Below are positions 10,584-19,200 of a stretch of 64,000 nucleotides of DNA, piece by piece (the first letter of the stretch is position 1; the number at the start of each line of letters is the position of its first letter). The translations under genes were made by a program, and so were the position numbers. Source of the stretch: Pseudomonas sp. ADAK18 (lineage in GTDB: Bacteria > Pseudomonadota > Gammaproteobacteria > Pseudomonadales > Pseudomonadaceae); the NCBI RefSeq assembly GCF_012935695.1, contig NZ_CP052859.1:2583001-2647000 (forward strand), read 5' to 3'. The notes under the pieces are model-generated. The model saw only the letters and a list, made by a program, of their open reading frames with translations. It searched no databases and had not been told where the DNA came from.

Positions 10584-12827
10584 ATGTTCGCGCCCATCAC
10601 CCGTTCAACAACCCTGGCCGCTGGCCTGCTGAGCCTGGCCATGAGCCCGGATTTGCTGGCTGAAACAGAGGTTCGGCAAGAAGCCGAAGAACCTGCAACA
10701 ACCCTGGAACTGGCCAGCACCAACATCACCGCCGACAGCCTCGGCGCCAACACCGAAGACACCGGTTCCTACACCACCGGCGCCATGAGCACCGCAACGC
10801 GGCTCAACCTGTCGATCAAAGAGACCCCGCAGTCCGTATCGGTCATCACCCGCCAGCATATGGACGACTTCAAGCTGGGCACCTTGACCGAGGTGATGAA
10901 CCAGACCACGGGTGTCGTGGTGCAACGCACCGACTCCGAACGCTTCAACTTCTATTCGCGCGGCTACAGCATCCAGAACTTCCAGATCGACGGGATGCTC
11001 AACACCTTCTCCGGTTTAAAGTCGGACTCCGACACGATCATCTATGACCACATCGAAGTGGTGCGTGGCGCCACTGGCCTGACCACAGGCGCTGGCGATC
11101 CGTCAGGCACCATCAATATGGTGCGCAAGCGCCCTACCCATGAATGGGCGAGCAAGGTCGGCGTCAGCGGTGGCAGCTATGACAATTACTACAGTTACCT
11201 CGACGTCGGCGGCCCGCTGGGCTTCGATGGTCGCTTGCGTGGGCGTACGGTGCTGGCCTATCGCGACAGTAAATCGTTCCGCGATCGCTATGCCGTTGAA
11301 CGCAAGGTCGGCTACGGCATCCTTGAAGCCGACCTGACTGACGACACGGTACTGGCGGTGGGTTACGACTATCAGGACAAACAGGCTGAGGGCGCGACCT
11401 GGGGCAGCCTGCCGTACTGGAACTCTTCGGGAGGCAAGGCCAATCTGCCACGCCACAACAACATCACTCAGTCCTGGAGCAATTGGCCGCTGACCGACCG
11501 TACAACCTTCGCCACGCTAGACCAGCGACTGGCCAACGACTGGCACCTCAAGGCCGCCTACACCCATCGGGAGAGCGAAACCGATGGCAAGACTTACTAC
11601 GGCGGTCGTGGTTATCCGAACGACGATCGTAGCGGGATTGTTGCCTATCGCAGCCATTGGGTAGGCGAAGACAAGATGGATGCGGTGGACTTCAATGTCG
11701 CCGGCTCCTATTTGCTACTGGGCCGTGACCATGAAGCCATGTTCGGCTACGGCCAGGCCCGTCACCGAGACTCCGAGCCTTATATCATCGACGGTGGGGT
11801 ACCCGACAGCTACATCCAGATCCCCGACTGGGCCCACCCGGGGCGCGTTCCCGAGTACCCCGATGAAGTCACCAACCTTGATGCCTATCGCAACAACACC
11901 TATCAAAAAGCCGGCTATCTGGCGACTCGCCTGAACCTCAGCGACGACTGGCATGCCGTACTTGGCAGCCGTTATGGCAGCTGGGAAACCAACTCTTCGA
12001 CTTACAAATACGATAGCAATCGCCAACTGACCTCCGCCCAAACCAGTCGCCAGACCCATAACGATGTCTGGACACCATATGCAGGGCTGCTTTACGACAT
12101 CAATCAGGACTTCACGGCGTACGTCAGCTACACCGACATCTTCAAACCCCAGACGCAAAAAGACGTAGGCGACAAGTACCTGGAGCCGATTGTTGGCAAG
12201 AACTACGAACTGGGCCTCAAGGGCAGCCTGTTCAATGACCGCCTCAACCTGTCCAGCGCGGTCTTCTGGACAAGCCAGGACAACGTGGCAGAAGTCGACG
12301 ATTCAGTACCGCCCGGCCCCAAGGGCGAGGCGTACTACAAGTCCGGCGGCAAGGGCAACAAGGTACAAGGGTTTGAGCTGGAGGCAGCAGGCGAAGTGTT
12401 GCCCGACTGGAACCTGACGGCGGGCTACACCTACACCCATTCGGTCAATGGTGAGAAGCAGCGCAATAACACCCAGCAGCCACTGAACTTGCTCCGAGCG
12501 TCCACCACCTATCGCCTGCCGGGCGCCTGGAAAGCCTTGACGGTCGGTGCAGGCCTGAGCTGGCAGAGCGATATCTATGGCTTTGGAAACCGTCCGGTCG
12601 GGCGTGACGCCACTGGAAAAATCATCACCCAGAGGACCGAGATCCACCAGGAGACCTACGGCCTGGTCAACCTCATGTCCCGCTACGAGTTCGATAAGCA
12701 GCTATCGGCATCGCTGAACGTCAACAACCTGTTCGACAAAAAGTACTACAACAACGTCGGCTTCTATAACGGTGTCTACTGGGGTGACCCACGCACCATG
12801 ACCCTGAGCCTGGACTGGAAGCTCTAA
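10584..12827 (+). CDS. TonB-dependent siderophore receptor without signalling domain
   Basis: This 747-aa outer-membrane receptor imports a ferric siderophore using TonB energy. The start at 10584 has AAGGAG about 11 nt upstream and gives a proper signal peptide (MFAPITRSTTLAAGLL...) ending near residue 26. The plug domain spans about residues 60-170 (ETPQSVSVITRQHMDDF; VVRGATGLTTGAGDPSG), and a 22-strand-type barrel ends in LSLDWKL. No N-terminal STN domain fits before the plug, so unlike FpvA or PupB it should not signal to an anti-sigma factor, and no ECF sigma gene is adjacent. A Fur-box-like site precedes it. The ligand cannot be told from sequence alone; hydroxamate or pyoverdine-type siderophores are possible. 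Confidence 0.9.
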   Translation: MFAPITRSTTLAAGLLSLAMSPDLLAETEVRQEAEEPATTLELASTNITADSLGANTEDTGSYTTGAMSTATRLNLSIKETPQSVSVITRQHMDDFKLGTLTEVMNQTTGVVVQRTDSERFNFYSRGYSIQNFQIDGMLNTFSGLKSDSDTIIYDHIEVVRGATGLTTGAGDPSGTINMVRKRPTHEWASKVGVSGGSYDNYYSYLDVGGPLGFDGRLRGRTVLAYRDSKSFRDRYAVERKVGYGILEADLTDDTVLAVGYDYQDKQAEGATWGSLPYWNSSGGKANLPRHNNITQSWSNWPLTDRTTFATLDQRLANDWHLKAAYTHRESETDGKTYYGGRGYPNDDRSGIVAYRSHWVGEDKMDAVDFNVAGSYLLLGRDHEAMFGYGQARHRDSEPYIIDGGVPDSYIQIPDWAHPGRVPEYPDEVTNLDAYRNNTYQKAGYLATRLNLSDDWHAVLGSRYGSWETNSSTYKYDSNRQLTSAQTSRQTHNDVWTPYAGLLYDINQDFTAYVSYTDIFKPQTQKDVGDKYLEPIVGKNYELGLKGSLFNDRLNLSSAVFWTSQDNVAEVDDSVPPGPKGEAYYKSGGKGNKVQGFELEAAGEVLPDWNLTAGYTYTHSVNGEKQRNNTQQPLNLLRASTTYRLPGAWKALTVGAGLSWQSDIYGFGNRPVGRDATGKIITQRTEIHQETYGLVNLMSRYEFDKQLSASLNVNNLFDKKYYNNVGFYNGVYWGDPRTMTLSLDWKL

Positions 12828-12846
12828 ATCACCCTGTCGGTCACCG

Positions 12847-12880
12847 GGCCTGAAGTTAACGAAATCGTTAACTTCAGGCC
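12847..12880 (+). terminator. Long stem-loop after the siderophore receptor
   Basis: A perfect 15-bp stem (GGCCTGAAGTTAACG with CGTTAACTTCAGGCC) and a 4-nt loop begin about 20 nt after the stop codon. There is no T-tract, so it may protect the 3' end or act as a Rho-independent stop only weakly. Confidence 0.65.
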
Positions 12881-12983
12881 ACCGTCACGTTAACTCCCAC
12901 TTAATACAATTGACCCACACTTCGCCCATGACGCTGATCACGGATGAGGCAGACACCAATCACACTTAATGGGAACACACACG

Positions 12984-13205
12984 ATGAAACTCTCGACTTT
13001 GATGCTTGCTGGCCTGATGACCTTAACTTCCGCCGCCGCTTTTGCAGAAGGTGGTTCTGAACGTTCGAAGGAGTTCTACAATAACTTCACGTTCATGCAG
13101 GAAAAAAATCACGGCACTACCGAACAGACTGCCTCCGCACAGGCCAAGAAAGTCAATTCGGACGTCGTCGAAAAAAATGACACCACGCAACAACCCAACA
13201 GCTGA
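12984..13205 (+). CDS. ptrA: PtrA-like small periplasmic protein
   Basis: This 73-aa protein has a clear signal peptide (MKLSTLMLAGLMTLTSAAAFA) and a mature part starting EGGSERSKEFYNNFTFMQ. The GGSERS-x-x-F-Y-x-x-F pattern and the charged tail match the PtrA N-terminal domain family. In P. aeruginosa, ptrA lies next to copRS and is induced by copper; it was also described as a repressor of type III secretion. Here it again precedes a copRS-type pair, supporting a metal-stress role. The start codon at 12984 is chosen because it opens the signal peptide. A strong terminator follows, so it is transcribed separately from copRS. Confidence 0.7.
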   Translation: MKLSTLMLAGLMTLTSAAAFAEGGSERSKEFYNNFTFMQEKNHGTTEQTASAQAKKVNSDVVEKNDTTQQPNS

Positions 13206-13255
13206 TTTCCCGCAACACCCTGCGCTATTGTGCTCCGATAGCGAAGGTGAACTTG

Positions 13256-13280
13256 GCGCCCATCAATGGGCGCTTTTTTT
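13256..13280 (+). terminator. Intrinsic terminator of the ptrA-like gene
   Basis: GCGCCCAT and ATGGGCGC form a perfect 8-bp stem with a 2-nt loop, followed by seven T residues. Confidence 0.92.
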
Positions 13281-13534
13281 ATGCCTGCTTTTTTCAATAA
13301 GCTTTCGGCAACATTACAAATAAGTCATTCATCACCTGAAATAGCTGCCAGGTATTAATATCCCGTTAATGATCAGGGTATTTTTGGGATTAGCGAGGAA
13401 ATATTCAGAATGAATTATCGCAGCCTTTCATCCCCTTTTCCTTGTAGGACCAAACGCCGTGTGAAATCACACCACGCACCTAGCGACCGATCGTCGCACC
13501 CCCACATAAAGCCCGTATTATAAGCCTTTAACGC

Positions 13535-13565
13535 TTGACCCTATAGTTACTTCAAGGTGCAGAAT
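13535..13565 (+). promoter_or_regulatory. MerR-type metal-responsive promoter of copRS
   Basis: A -35 TTGACC and a -10 CAGAAT are separated by 19 bp, the over-long spacer typical of MerR-family promoters. The spacer holds an imperfect dyad (ACCCTATAGT-T-ACTTCAAGGT) that resembles operators of the CadR/PbrR/ZntR metal sensors. It lies 69 nt before copR. No merR-type gene is adjacent, so the regulator would act in trans. Confidence 0.55.
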
Positions 13566-13633
13566 TTTCCTACTACCGGGACTACAAAACTCGTAAATTT
13601 TATTATTTCTTCATGTTTTAGAGGTGAACTTTC

Positions 13634-14308
13634 ATGCGCATTCTTGTCGTCGAGGACGAGCCAAAAACAGCCGACTATTTACATCAGGGTCTGACTGAAA
13701 GTGGCTATGTCGTCGACTGTGCCACCAACGGCGTAGATGCACTGCATCTGACGGATCAACAACCCTATGAACTGGTACTTCTTGACGTCAATCTTCCGAC
13801 TAAAGATGGCTGGCAAGTCCTCGAAGAACTACGTCAGAACACCACGACCCGCGTGATGATGTTAACCGCTCGCGGTCGACTGGCAGATAAGATCAAGGGC
13901 CTGGATATGGGCGCCGATGATTATTTGGTCAAGCCCTTTGAGTTCCCAGAATTACTGGCTCGCGTTCGTACATTATTGCGGCGTAGTGAGCATATTCCGC
14001 TGCCAGAAGTATTTCGGGTAGCCGATCTTGAACTTGATCCGCGTCGGCACCGGGCTTATCGCGGCACACGGCGCATTGACTTGACCACCAAGGAGTTTGC
14101 ACTTCTGCAAGTACTGATGCGCCAAAGTGGAGAAGTAATGACCCGCACCCAGATTATTTCATTGGTCTGGGACATGAACTTTGATTGCGATACCAACGTG
14201 GTAGAAGTTTCCATCAGCCGCTTGCGGGCCAAGATTGACGACCTGAGCGACGTCAAGCTGATACACACCATCCGGGGCGTCGGTTATGTGCTGGAGGTAC
14301 GTCAGTGA
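13634..14308 (+). CDS. copR: Heavy-metal response regulator, CopR/CzcR (OmpR) family
   Basis: This 224-aa DNA-binding response regulator has the receiver acidic pair in LVVEDE, phosphoacceptor Asp51 in LLDVNLPTKDGW, the conserved Thr in MLTARG and Lys in LVKPFEF. A winged-helix OmpR-type domain follows from about residue 130 and ends HTIRGVGYVLEVRQ. AGAGGTGAAC precedes the ATG. The stop overlaps the kinase GTG start by 4 nt. The family (CopR, CusR, CzcR, IrlR) responds to Cu, Ag, Zn, Cd or Co; the ptrA-like neighbour favours copper. Confidence 0.85.
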   Translation: MRILVVEDEPKTADYLHQGLTESGYVVDCATNGVDALHLTDQQPYELVLLDVNLPTKDGWQVLEELRQNTTTRVMMLTARGRLADKIKGLDMGADDYLVKPFEFPELLARVRTLLRRSEHIPLPEVFRVADLELDPRRHRAYRGTRRIDLTTKEFALLQVLMRQSGEVMTRTQIISLVWDMNFDCDTNVVEVSISRLRAKIDDLSDVKLIHTIRGVGYVLEVRQ

Positions 14309-15702
14309 AGTCCTCCAGCCTGTCGATGCGCCTTGGGCTGACGGTCAGCCTGATGGGCGCAGGCCTGGTGTTGTTGTTGGCAACCCTGGCCTACCTGGCA
14401 CTCAGCCATGAGCTGGAAAACCTGGCGCGCAAGGGCCTGGAAAGCAAGATGGAGCAACTGCAGCACAGCCTGACCCAAGACCTGAAGTCCAGCGACATCG
14501 CCGCGGCCCCCCATTCAGTGCTGGACTTGGTGATGGGTCATGACAACTTTTACCTGACCATCACTGGCACCGACCCTACTGCCGCCCCGCTACTCAGTGT
14601 CGGCGCCCGGTCGCAAGTGCCGTTGCTGACTGACTTTGCCGCCAGTGAAAGTCTCGGTTACCTGAACTGGACCGACAGCACCGGCAATCAGATCCTCAGC
14701 GCCTCCAGCCTGATGCGCTTGCGCAACGGCGAAAACGTGCGAGTGCTGTTGTCCCTGGATCGCTCCGATGATCAGGCCCTGCTCAGTGCCTACCTGCGCT
14801 CCACGGTGATTGCCCTGCCCTTGCTGCTGATGTTGATCGGCATCGGTGCCTGGTGGGTAGTGCAACGCGGCCTGGCACCATTGCAACAATTCAGTCGCAT
14901 TGCGGCCAAAGTCACCACCCAAGACCTGACCCATCGTTTGTCTGTGGACAACCTGCCCAGGGAGCTTGGTGAATTGGCCCAAGGCATCAACTTCATGCTG
15001 CATCGCCTGGATGGCGGCGTGCAGCAACTGTCGCAGTTCTCCGACGACCTGGCCCATGAGCTACGCTCGCCCATCACCAACCTGATGGGAAAGGCACAGG
15101 TGACGTTGTCCCGGGAGCGACCGCCTGCGGAATACAAAGCCGTGCTGGAGTCGAGCACCGAAGAGCTGGAGCGTTTGACACGGATCGTCAGCGACATGTT
15201 GTTTCTCGCTCAGGTCAGCCATCCAGCAGCACGGGTGGCCTTTGAACAGGTGTCGCTGGAGCAGGAGGCGCGGCGGGTCATGGACCTGTTTGCCTTGAGT
15301 GCCGAGGACAAACACCTGACCCTGAGCCTCTCGGGCGAGGGCTCGGTTCATGGTGATCGGTTGATGATCCAGCGGGCGATTTCCAACCTGCTGTCCAACG
15401 CCATCCGCCATAGTCCTCGGGCCGCGAGCATTTCGTTGTTGGTAGAAAACCATGCCGACAGTGTGTCGCTATCAGTGGGCAATCCCGGTGCAGGGATTGC
15501 TGCGCAACACTTGCCGCACTTGTTCGAGCGCTTCTACCGCGTCGACAGCAGCCGTGCCCGAGCTGAAGGCGGGACAGGCCTGGGCCTGGCCATCGTGCGC
15601 TCGATCATGAACCTGCATCAAGGCCAGACCGAAGTCAGCAGCCTGCAAGGCAGCTTTACCCTGTTCCGGTTGGTGTTTCCCGGCCCTGTCACAGACTTAT
15701 AA
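14305..15702 (+). CDS. copS: Heavy-metal sensor histidine kinase, CopS/CzcS type
   Basis: This 465-aa membrane kinase is the partner of the preceding regulator. Two membrane helices, near residues 12-35 and 165-190, bracket a periplasmic sensor domain that contains several His residues (LQHSL, APHSVLD, GHDNFYL), candidates for metal binding as in CusS/CopS. Then come a HAMP linker, the phosphoacceptor H-box DDLAHELRSPITN, N-box NLLSNAIRHS and G-boxes ending GTGLGLAIVRSI. The GTG start overlaps the copR stop (GTGA) and GGAGG is 7 nt upstream. The 3' end overlaps convergent chrA by 14 bp. Copper as ligand is inferred from context. Confidence 0.85.
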   Translation: MKSSSLSMRLGLTVSLMGAGLVLLLATLAYLALSHELENLARKGLESKMEQLQHSLTQDLKSSDIAAAPHSVLDLVMGHDNFYLTITGTDPTAAPLLSVGARSQVPLLTDFAASESLGYLNWTDSTGNQILSASSLMRLRNGENVRVLLSLDRSDDQALLSAYLRSTVIALPLLLMLIGIGAWWVVQRGLAPLQQFSRIAAKVTTQDLTHRLSVDNLPRELGELAQGINFMLHRLDGGVQQLSQFSDDLAHELRSPITNLMGKAQVTLSRERPPAEYKAVLESSTEELERLTRIVSDMLFLAQVSHPAARVAFEQVSLEQEARRVMDLFALSAEDKHLTLSLSGEGSVHGDRLMIQRAISNLLSNAIRHSPRAASISLLVENHADSVSLSVGNPGAGIAAQHLPHLFERFYRVDSSRARAEGGTGLGLAIVRSIMNLHQGQTEVSSLQGSFTLFRLVFPGPVTDL

Positions 15703-16888
15703 GTACGCCTGCCGCGCCGCCCAGGGCCACCACCAGCCAAGGCGGCCATTTCCAGATCACCAAAGCCAGCAGCGCCAGCAGCATCAAGGCGAAATCCACC
15801 GGTGCCAGGATGCCGGTGGTCCACAGAGGTTGATACAAGGCCGCCAGTAACAAACCCACTACAGCGGCGTTGACACCGGCTAAAGCAGCCTGTGCACGGG
15901 GGTTGGTGCGTAATACCTGCCAAAACGGCAAGACACCGACCACCAATAACATTGAAGGCAGGAAGATCGCGAGGACACACACCAGCGCGCCAACCCAGCC
16001 GTCGATGGCCGCACCTAGAAAAGCCGAAAAACTGAACAGCGGCCCAGGCATCGCCTGGGTCGCCGCATAACCGGCCAGGAACGTGTCACTGTCAACCCAA
16101 CCGCTCGCCACCACCGTCTGTTCCAGCAACGGCAATACCACATGCCCGCCGCCGAATACCAGGGCTCCCGAGCGGTAGAACCCGACAAAGAGCTGCAGCA
16201 GCGTCGCATCAGAGTGCTGCGCCCACCACGGCAGGCCGATTAGCAAGATCACAAACAGTGCCAGCATGGCACCACCCGCTCGTCTTGATACGCCAATGAC
16301 CACATCCTGCTCATGTCGTATCGCTGAAGGCTTGAGCAAACAGACACCCAGCCCCGCCGCCATGGACATGATCAACACTTGGCTGACCGGCGCCGACCAC
16401 AGCACCGCCACACATCCCGCCATGATTGTCAGGGCCCAGCGTCGGCCATCAGTACAGAGCAAGCGTGCCATGCCCCATACCGCCTGGGCGACAACGGCCA
16501 CGGCCATGACTTTAAGCCCATGCACCAGCCCGTCTGGAAGGCGAGCGCCCCACGTTGTCAAACCCAACGCCAACACTGTCAATGCCACTGCCGACGGCAA
16601 GGTAAAACCGAACCATGCAGCCAGCGCGCCGCGATAACCGGCCCGAGACAACCCAAGGGCCATGCCCACCTGACTGCTGGAAGGCCCAGGTAGAAATTGA
16701 CACAGGGCGATCAGTTCAGCGTAGGAGGCTTCACTCAGCCAGCGACGGCGTTCGACGAACTCGGTACGGAAAAAACCCAGATGAGCCACCGGTCCGCCAA
16801 ACGCAATAACGCCCAGGCGCAGGAAAATCAACAAGATGCGCCAAGCGCTTTCAGGGTGGCCGCCCTTGGCGCCGGAGGTGGTGGTCAC
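15689..16888 (-). CDS. chrA: Chromate transporter ChrA
   Basis: This 399-aa inner-membrane protein of the CHR family exports chromate. It has the long-chain two-domain form. The N-terminal half has the signature FGGPVAHLGFFRTEF and QFLPGPSSSQVGMALG. The C-terminal half repeats the pattern as FGGGHVVLPLLEQ and ATQAMPGPLFSFSAFLG. About ten hydrophobic segments are visible. The GTG start at 16888 lies 11 nt after the GNAT gene stop with GAGG upstream, so the two are probably co-transcribed. Its last 14 bp overlap the convergent copS gene. Some ChrA-family members transport sulfate or other oxyanions. Confidence 0.9.
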   Translation of the reverse strand: MTTTSGAKGGHPESAWRILLIFLRLGVIAFGGPVAHLGFFRTEFVERRRWLSEASYAELIALCQFLPGPSSSQVGMALGLSRAGYRGALAAWFGFTLPSAVALTVLALGLTTWGARLPDGLVHGLKVMAVAVVAQAVWGMARLLCTDGRRWALTIMAGCVAVLWSAPVSQVLIMSMAAGLGVCLLKPSAIRHEQDVVIGVSRRAGGAMLALFVILLIGLPWWAQHSDATLLQLFVGFYRSGALVFGGGHVVLPLLEQTVVASGWVDSDTFLAGYAATQAMPGPLFSFSAFLGAAIDGWVGALVCVLAIFLPSMLLVVGVLPFWQVLRTNPRAQAALAGVNAAVVGLLLAALYQPLWTTGILAPVDFALMLLALLALVIWKWPPWLVVALGGAAGVLISL

Positions 16889-16899
16889 GGCCTCAATCT

Positions 16900-17391
16900 C
16901 TAGAGAGCCTTGCTCCAGAACAGCATACGACCATAGGCAGGATCGAAGATCGAATCGTCAAAACCGAACTTGCGGTATGACGCCTGAGCCACGTCATTGC
17001 CTTCAAGCACCTCCAGGGTGATCTTGCAGCAACCACGTTGACGAGCGATTTCCTCGACCTTTTGCAGCATTTTCTGGCTCAGCCCCAAGCCACGGAATTT
17101 GTCCATGACCACCACGTCGTGGACATTGACCAGTGGCCGGCAGGCGAAGGTCGAGAACCCTTCGAAACAGTTGACCAACCCGGCCGGGACTCCGTTCACA
17201 AACGCCAGCACACTGAACGCGTGCGGGCGTTTGGCCAACTCGGCCGGCAGTTGCAGCAGACGGTCGGCGGGCAGCTCATGACCGCCACCCATTGGGTCTT
17301 GTGCGTAATGATTGAGCAACAGGCCGAGGGCCTCGGCGTGTACAGGGTTGCTGTAGCTGGCTTGTAGCACCAGTATGTCTGCGGCGTCCAT
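16900..17391 (-). CDS. GNAT-family N-acetyltransferase
   Basis: The 163-aa product has the GNAT acetyl-CoA fold: the beta4 strand VNVHDVVVMDKFRGLGLSQ carries the pyrophosphate-binding R/Q-x-x-G-x-G/A type loop (KFRGLGLSQ) near residue 100, and the later ASYRKFGF motif is typical of motif B. The substrate is unknown. AAGGAA lies just before the ATG. It precedes chrA by 11 nt on the same strand and may share its transcript, but no functional link to chromate is established. Confidence 0.85.
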   Translation of the reverse strand: MDAADILVLQASYSNPVHAEALGLLLNHYAQDPMGGGHELPADRLLQLPAELAKRPHAFSVLAFVNGVPAGLVNCFEGFSTFACRPLVNVHDVVVMDKFRGLGLSQKMLQKVEEIARQRGCCKITLEVLEGNDVAQASYRKFGFDDSIFDPAYGRMLFWSKAL

Positions 17392-17540
17392 TTCCTTCCT
17401 CGATAACGACTGAACGGGGACTACTTCCCCTCAAAGGGGTCGATTGTAAGCGTGGAGCCCGCGTTAGATGAAGGAGATTAACTACATCCACCTGCGTGAA
17501 AGCGCGAATTTGCTTCGTAGGGAAGTCAATTTTCTATTGG

Positions 17541-18668
17541 TTACAGCGCTTTTTCGGACACAGGAACAGCAAAACGCTGCAACTGCATCTCTCGCAGGCG
17601 GCTCAAGGTGCGCCGAAACGGGAACTCCAGATAGCCCTCGGTATAGAGACTTTCCAGTGCTACCTTGGCCTCGATATACAGCGGCACCTTGCGGTCGTAG
17701 CACTCGTCTACCAGGGCAATGAAACGCCGGACACTGTCGTCATGCACCGATAACTCGGGCAGCTCTCGATCACCGGCATCCACACGCAGCGCGGCGTCCT
17801 CAGTGCCACGAGCGATCCGCCCGGGGCGTTTTTGTGCGCTCAGGTTAGGCACTTCTCCCAGCAATATCACCTTGAAGCGGTCGCACAGCAGCATGAAATC
17901 CATGGCCGCCAAGGGTTGTTCACACAGATCACAGTAGCGGCACCACAACACTGTGTCGCTGGACTGCACGGCAATAACGGTGCGGTAACCAACGGCGACC
18001 GGAGCACTGCTGACCGTCTGCCCATTGCTCAGTTGCCTGAACACCTCGGCCAACGCCTCGGGTTGATTGACCCAGTAACGCTGCACGCCGACGCCCGGGT
18101 GCAGGCGATGATCCTCTCCCCCATCCACTGCCACTACTTGCATATGTCGTTTGATTGCTTCAATGCCCGGCAGGAACCGGTCGCGGTTGAAGCCGTCGGC
18201 ATACAGCTGGTCCGGCGGCTGATTGGAGGTGCAAACCATCACCACCCCTTCCTCGAACATCACCTGGAACAACCGACCAAGGATGATGGCGTCGCCGATG
18301 TCGTTGACGAACAACTCGTCAAAGCACAGCACCCGCACTTCCTGGCTCAGCTCTCGGGCCAAGGCCTGCAACGGGTCGTGGGTACCCGTCAACTGGAACG
18401 AGCGCTGATGCACCCACCCCATGAAGTGATGAAAATGCTGACGCCGCGCCGGCACTCTCAACGTCTCGTAGAACTGATCCATCAGCCAGGTTTTGCCACG
18501 GCCGACTGGACCCCACAGATACACCCCGGTAACCGGCGTGCGGCCTTGGTGCAAGGCTTCGTGGCATTGTTGAAGGGCCTGCACCGCCCGCCATTGGGCG
18601 TCATCGGCGATGAAGCCGCTCTGGGTGATGGCGTGTTGGTAGGCTGCGAGTGGCGAGTCGAAAGTCAT
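17541..18668 (-). CDS. zapE: AFG1/ZapE-family ATPase
   Basis: This 375-aa P-loop ATPase belongs to the AFG1/LACE1 family, whose E. coli member ZapE acts at the division ring and modulates FtsZ. Walker A is LWGPVGRGKTWLMD near residue 60 and Walker B is VLCFDELFVNDIGDA. The family region FHHFMGWVHQRS is present. The start at 18668 (MTFDSPLAAYQHAI) is chosen because upstream in-frame codons run into a REP palindrome. Pseudomonads often carry two members of this family, so this may be the second paralogue. Confidence 0.85.
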   Translation of the reverse strand: MTFDSPLAAYQHAITQSGFIADDAQWRAVQALQQCHEALHQGRTPVTGVYLWGPVGRGKTWLMDQFYETLRVPARRQHFHHFMGWVHQRSFQLTGTHDPLQALARELSQEVRVLCFDELFVNDIGDAIILGRLFQVMFEEGVVMVCTSNQPPDQLYADGFNRDRFLPGIEAIKRHMQVVAVDGGEDHRLHPGVGVQRYWVNQPEALAEVFRQLSNGQTVSSAPVAVGYRTVIAVQSSDTVLWCRYCDLCEQPLAAMDFMLLCDRFKVILLGEVPNLSAQKRPGRIARGTEDAALRVDAGDRELPELSVHDDSVRRFIALVDECYDRKVPLYIEAKVALESLYTEGYLEFPFRRTLSRLREMQLQRFAVPVSEKAL

Positions 18669-18698
18669 GCGAGGCAGTATGCCATGACCTCGCGCTCC

Positions 18699-18802
18699 TG
18701 TAGCCGCTGTCGAGGTACGAGGCTGCGATGGGCAGCGTAGCGGCCCCAGGACGGCGGTCCTGCGGACACGCATCGCAGCCTCGTACCTCGACAGCGGCTA
18801 CA
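18699..18802. repeat. REP pair (BIME-like), 32-bp inverted arms
   Basis: TGTAGCCGCTGTCGAGG... at 18699-18730 is matched exactly in inverse at 18771-18802, a perfect 32-bp inverted repeat. The 40-bp centre has its own small hairpin (AGGAC/GTCCT). The core matches a known Pseudomonas REP family and recurs once at 29491. Confidence 0.85.
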
Positions 18803-18806
18803 CCGG

Positions 18807-19148
18807 TTACAGGGAAATATCCAGCCGGGAAATCTTCCCTGCCTCATTCAGCCGAAAGGTGTAGCGCAACTCCAGGGGGCTGCCCGGAAAGCTGCCGGTT
18901 ATCAGGTTGCTGACCAGCACCTTGCCGGTACGGTGCTGGACGTTCAACACCTCGACCTTCGGCTGGTAACGACGCCCCGTCTCTTCCATCCAGCGGGCAA
19001 TGGCTGCCGTACCGGCCTGGTGCTCACCTTCATCGAACACGTTGGCATCTTCGGCGAAGCAGTGAGTCACGGCCGAGGTATCTCTGGCGTTAGCCGCCGC
19101 GATGTAAGCCACAATCGCCGGCGCCAGTTCAGGGGTGGGTTGGGACAT
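18807..19148 (-). CDS. NTF2-like (SnoaL-type) protein, 113 aa
   Basis: A small cone-fold protein of the nuclear transport factor 2 superfamily. The opening helix and motif YIAAANARDTSAVTHCFAED followed by ANVFDEGEHQAG is typical of these proteins, which include isomerases, dehydratases and ligand-binding folds. AAGGAG lies 8-9 nt before the ATG. It follows the WYL regulator gene by 52 nt on the same strand, a pairing that suggests co-transcription. Substrate unknown. Confidence 0.85.
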   Translation of the reverse strand: MSQPTPELAPAIVAYIAAANARDTSAVTHCFAEDANVFDEGEHQAGTAAIARWMEETGRRYQPKVEVLNVQHRTGKVLVSNLITGSFPGSPLELRYTFRLNEAGKISRLDISL

Positions 19149-19200
19149 GCTGGCAACTCCTTGTTGGTGATTTCTGGAGTCATCCTAAAGCAGCGTTGTG

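Larger units (their letters stand above)
13206..13633. other. 428-bp intergenic region between ptrA-like gene and copR
   Basis: It holds the ptrA terminator at 13256-13280 and a MerR-type promoter at 13535-13565. The 250-bp AT-rich stretch between them has no convincing reading frame. No structured RNA was recognised. Confidence 0.5.

Noticed and set aside
18669..18773. 35-residue N-terminal extension of the ZapE gene
   Set aside because: The extension is encoded by the REP palindrome; the ATG at 18668 gives the family N-terminus.
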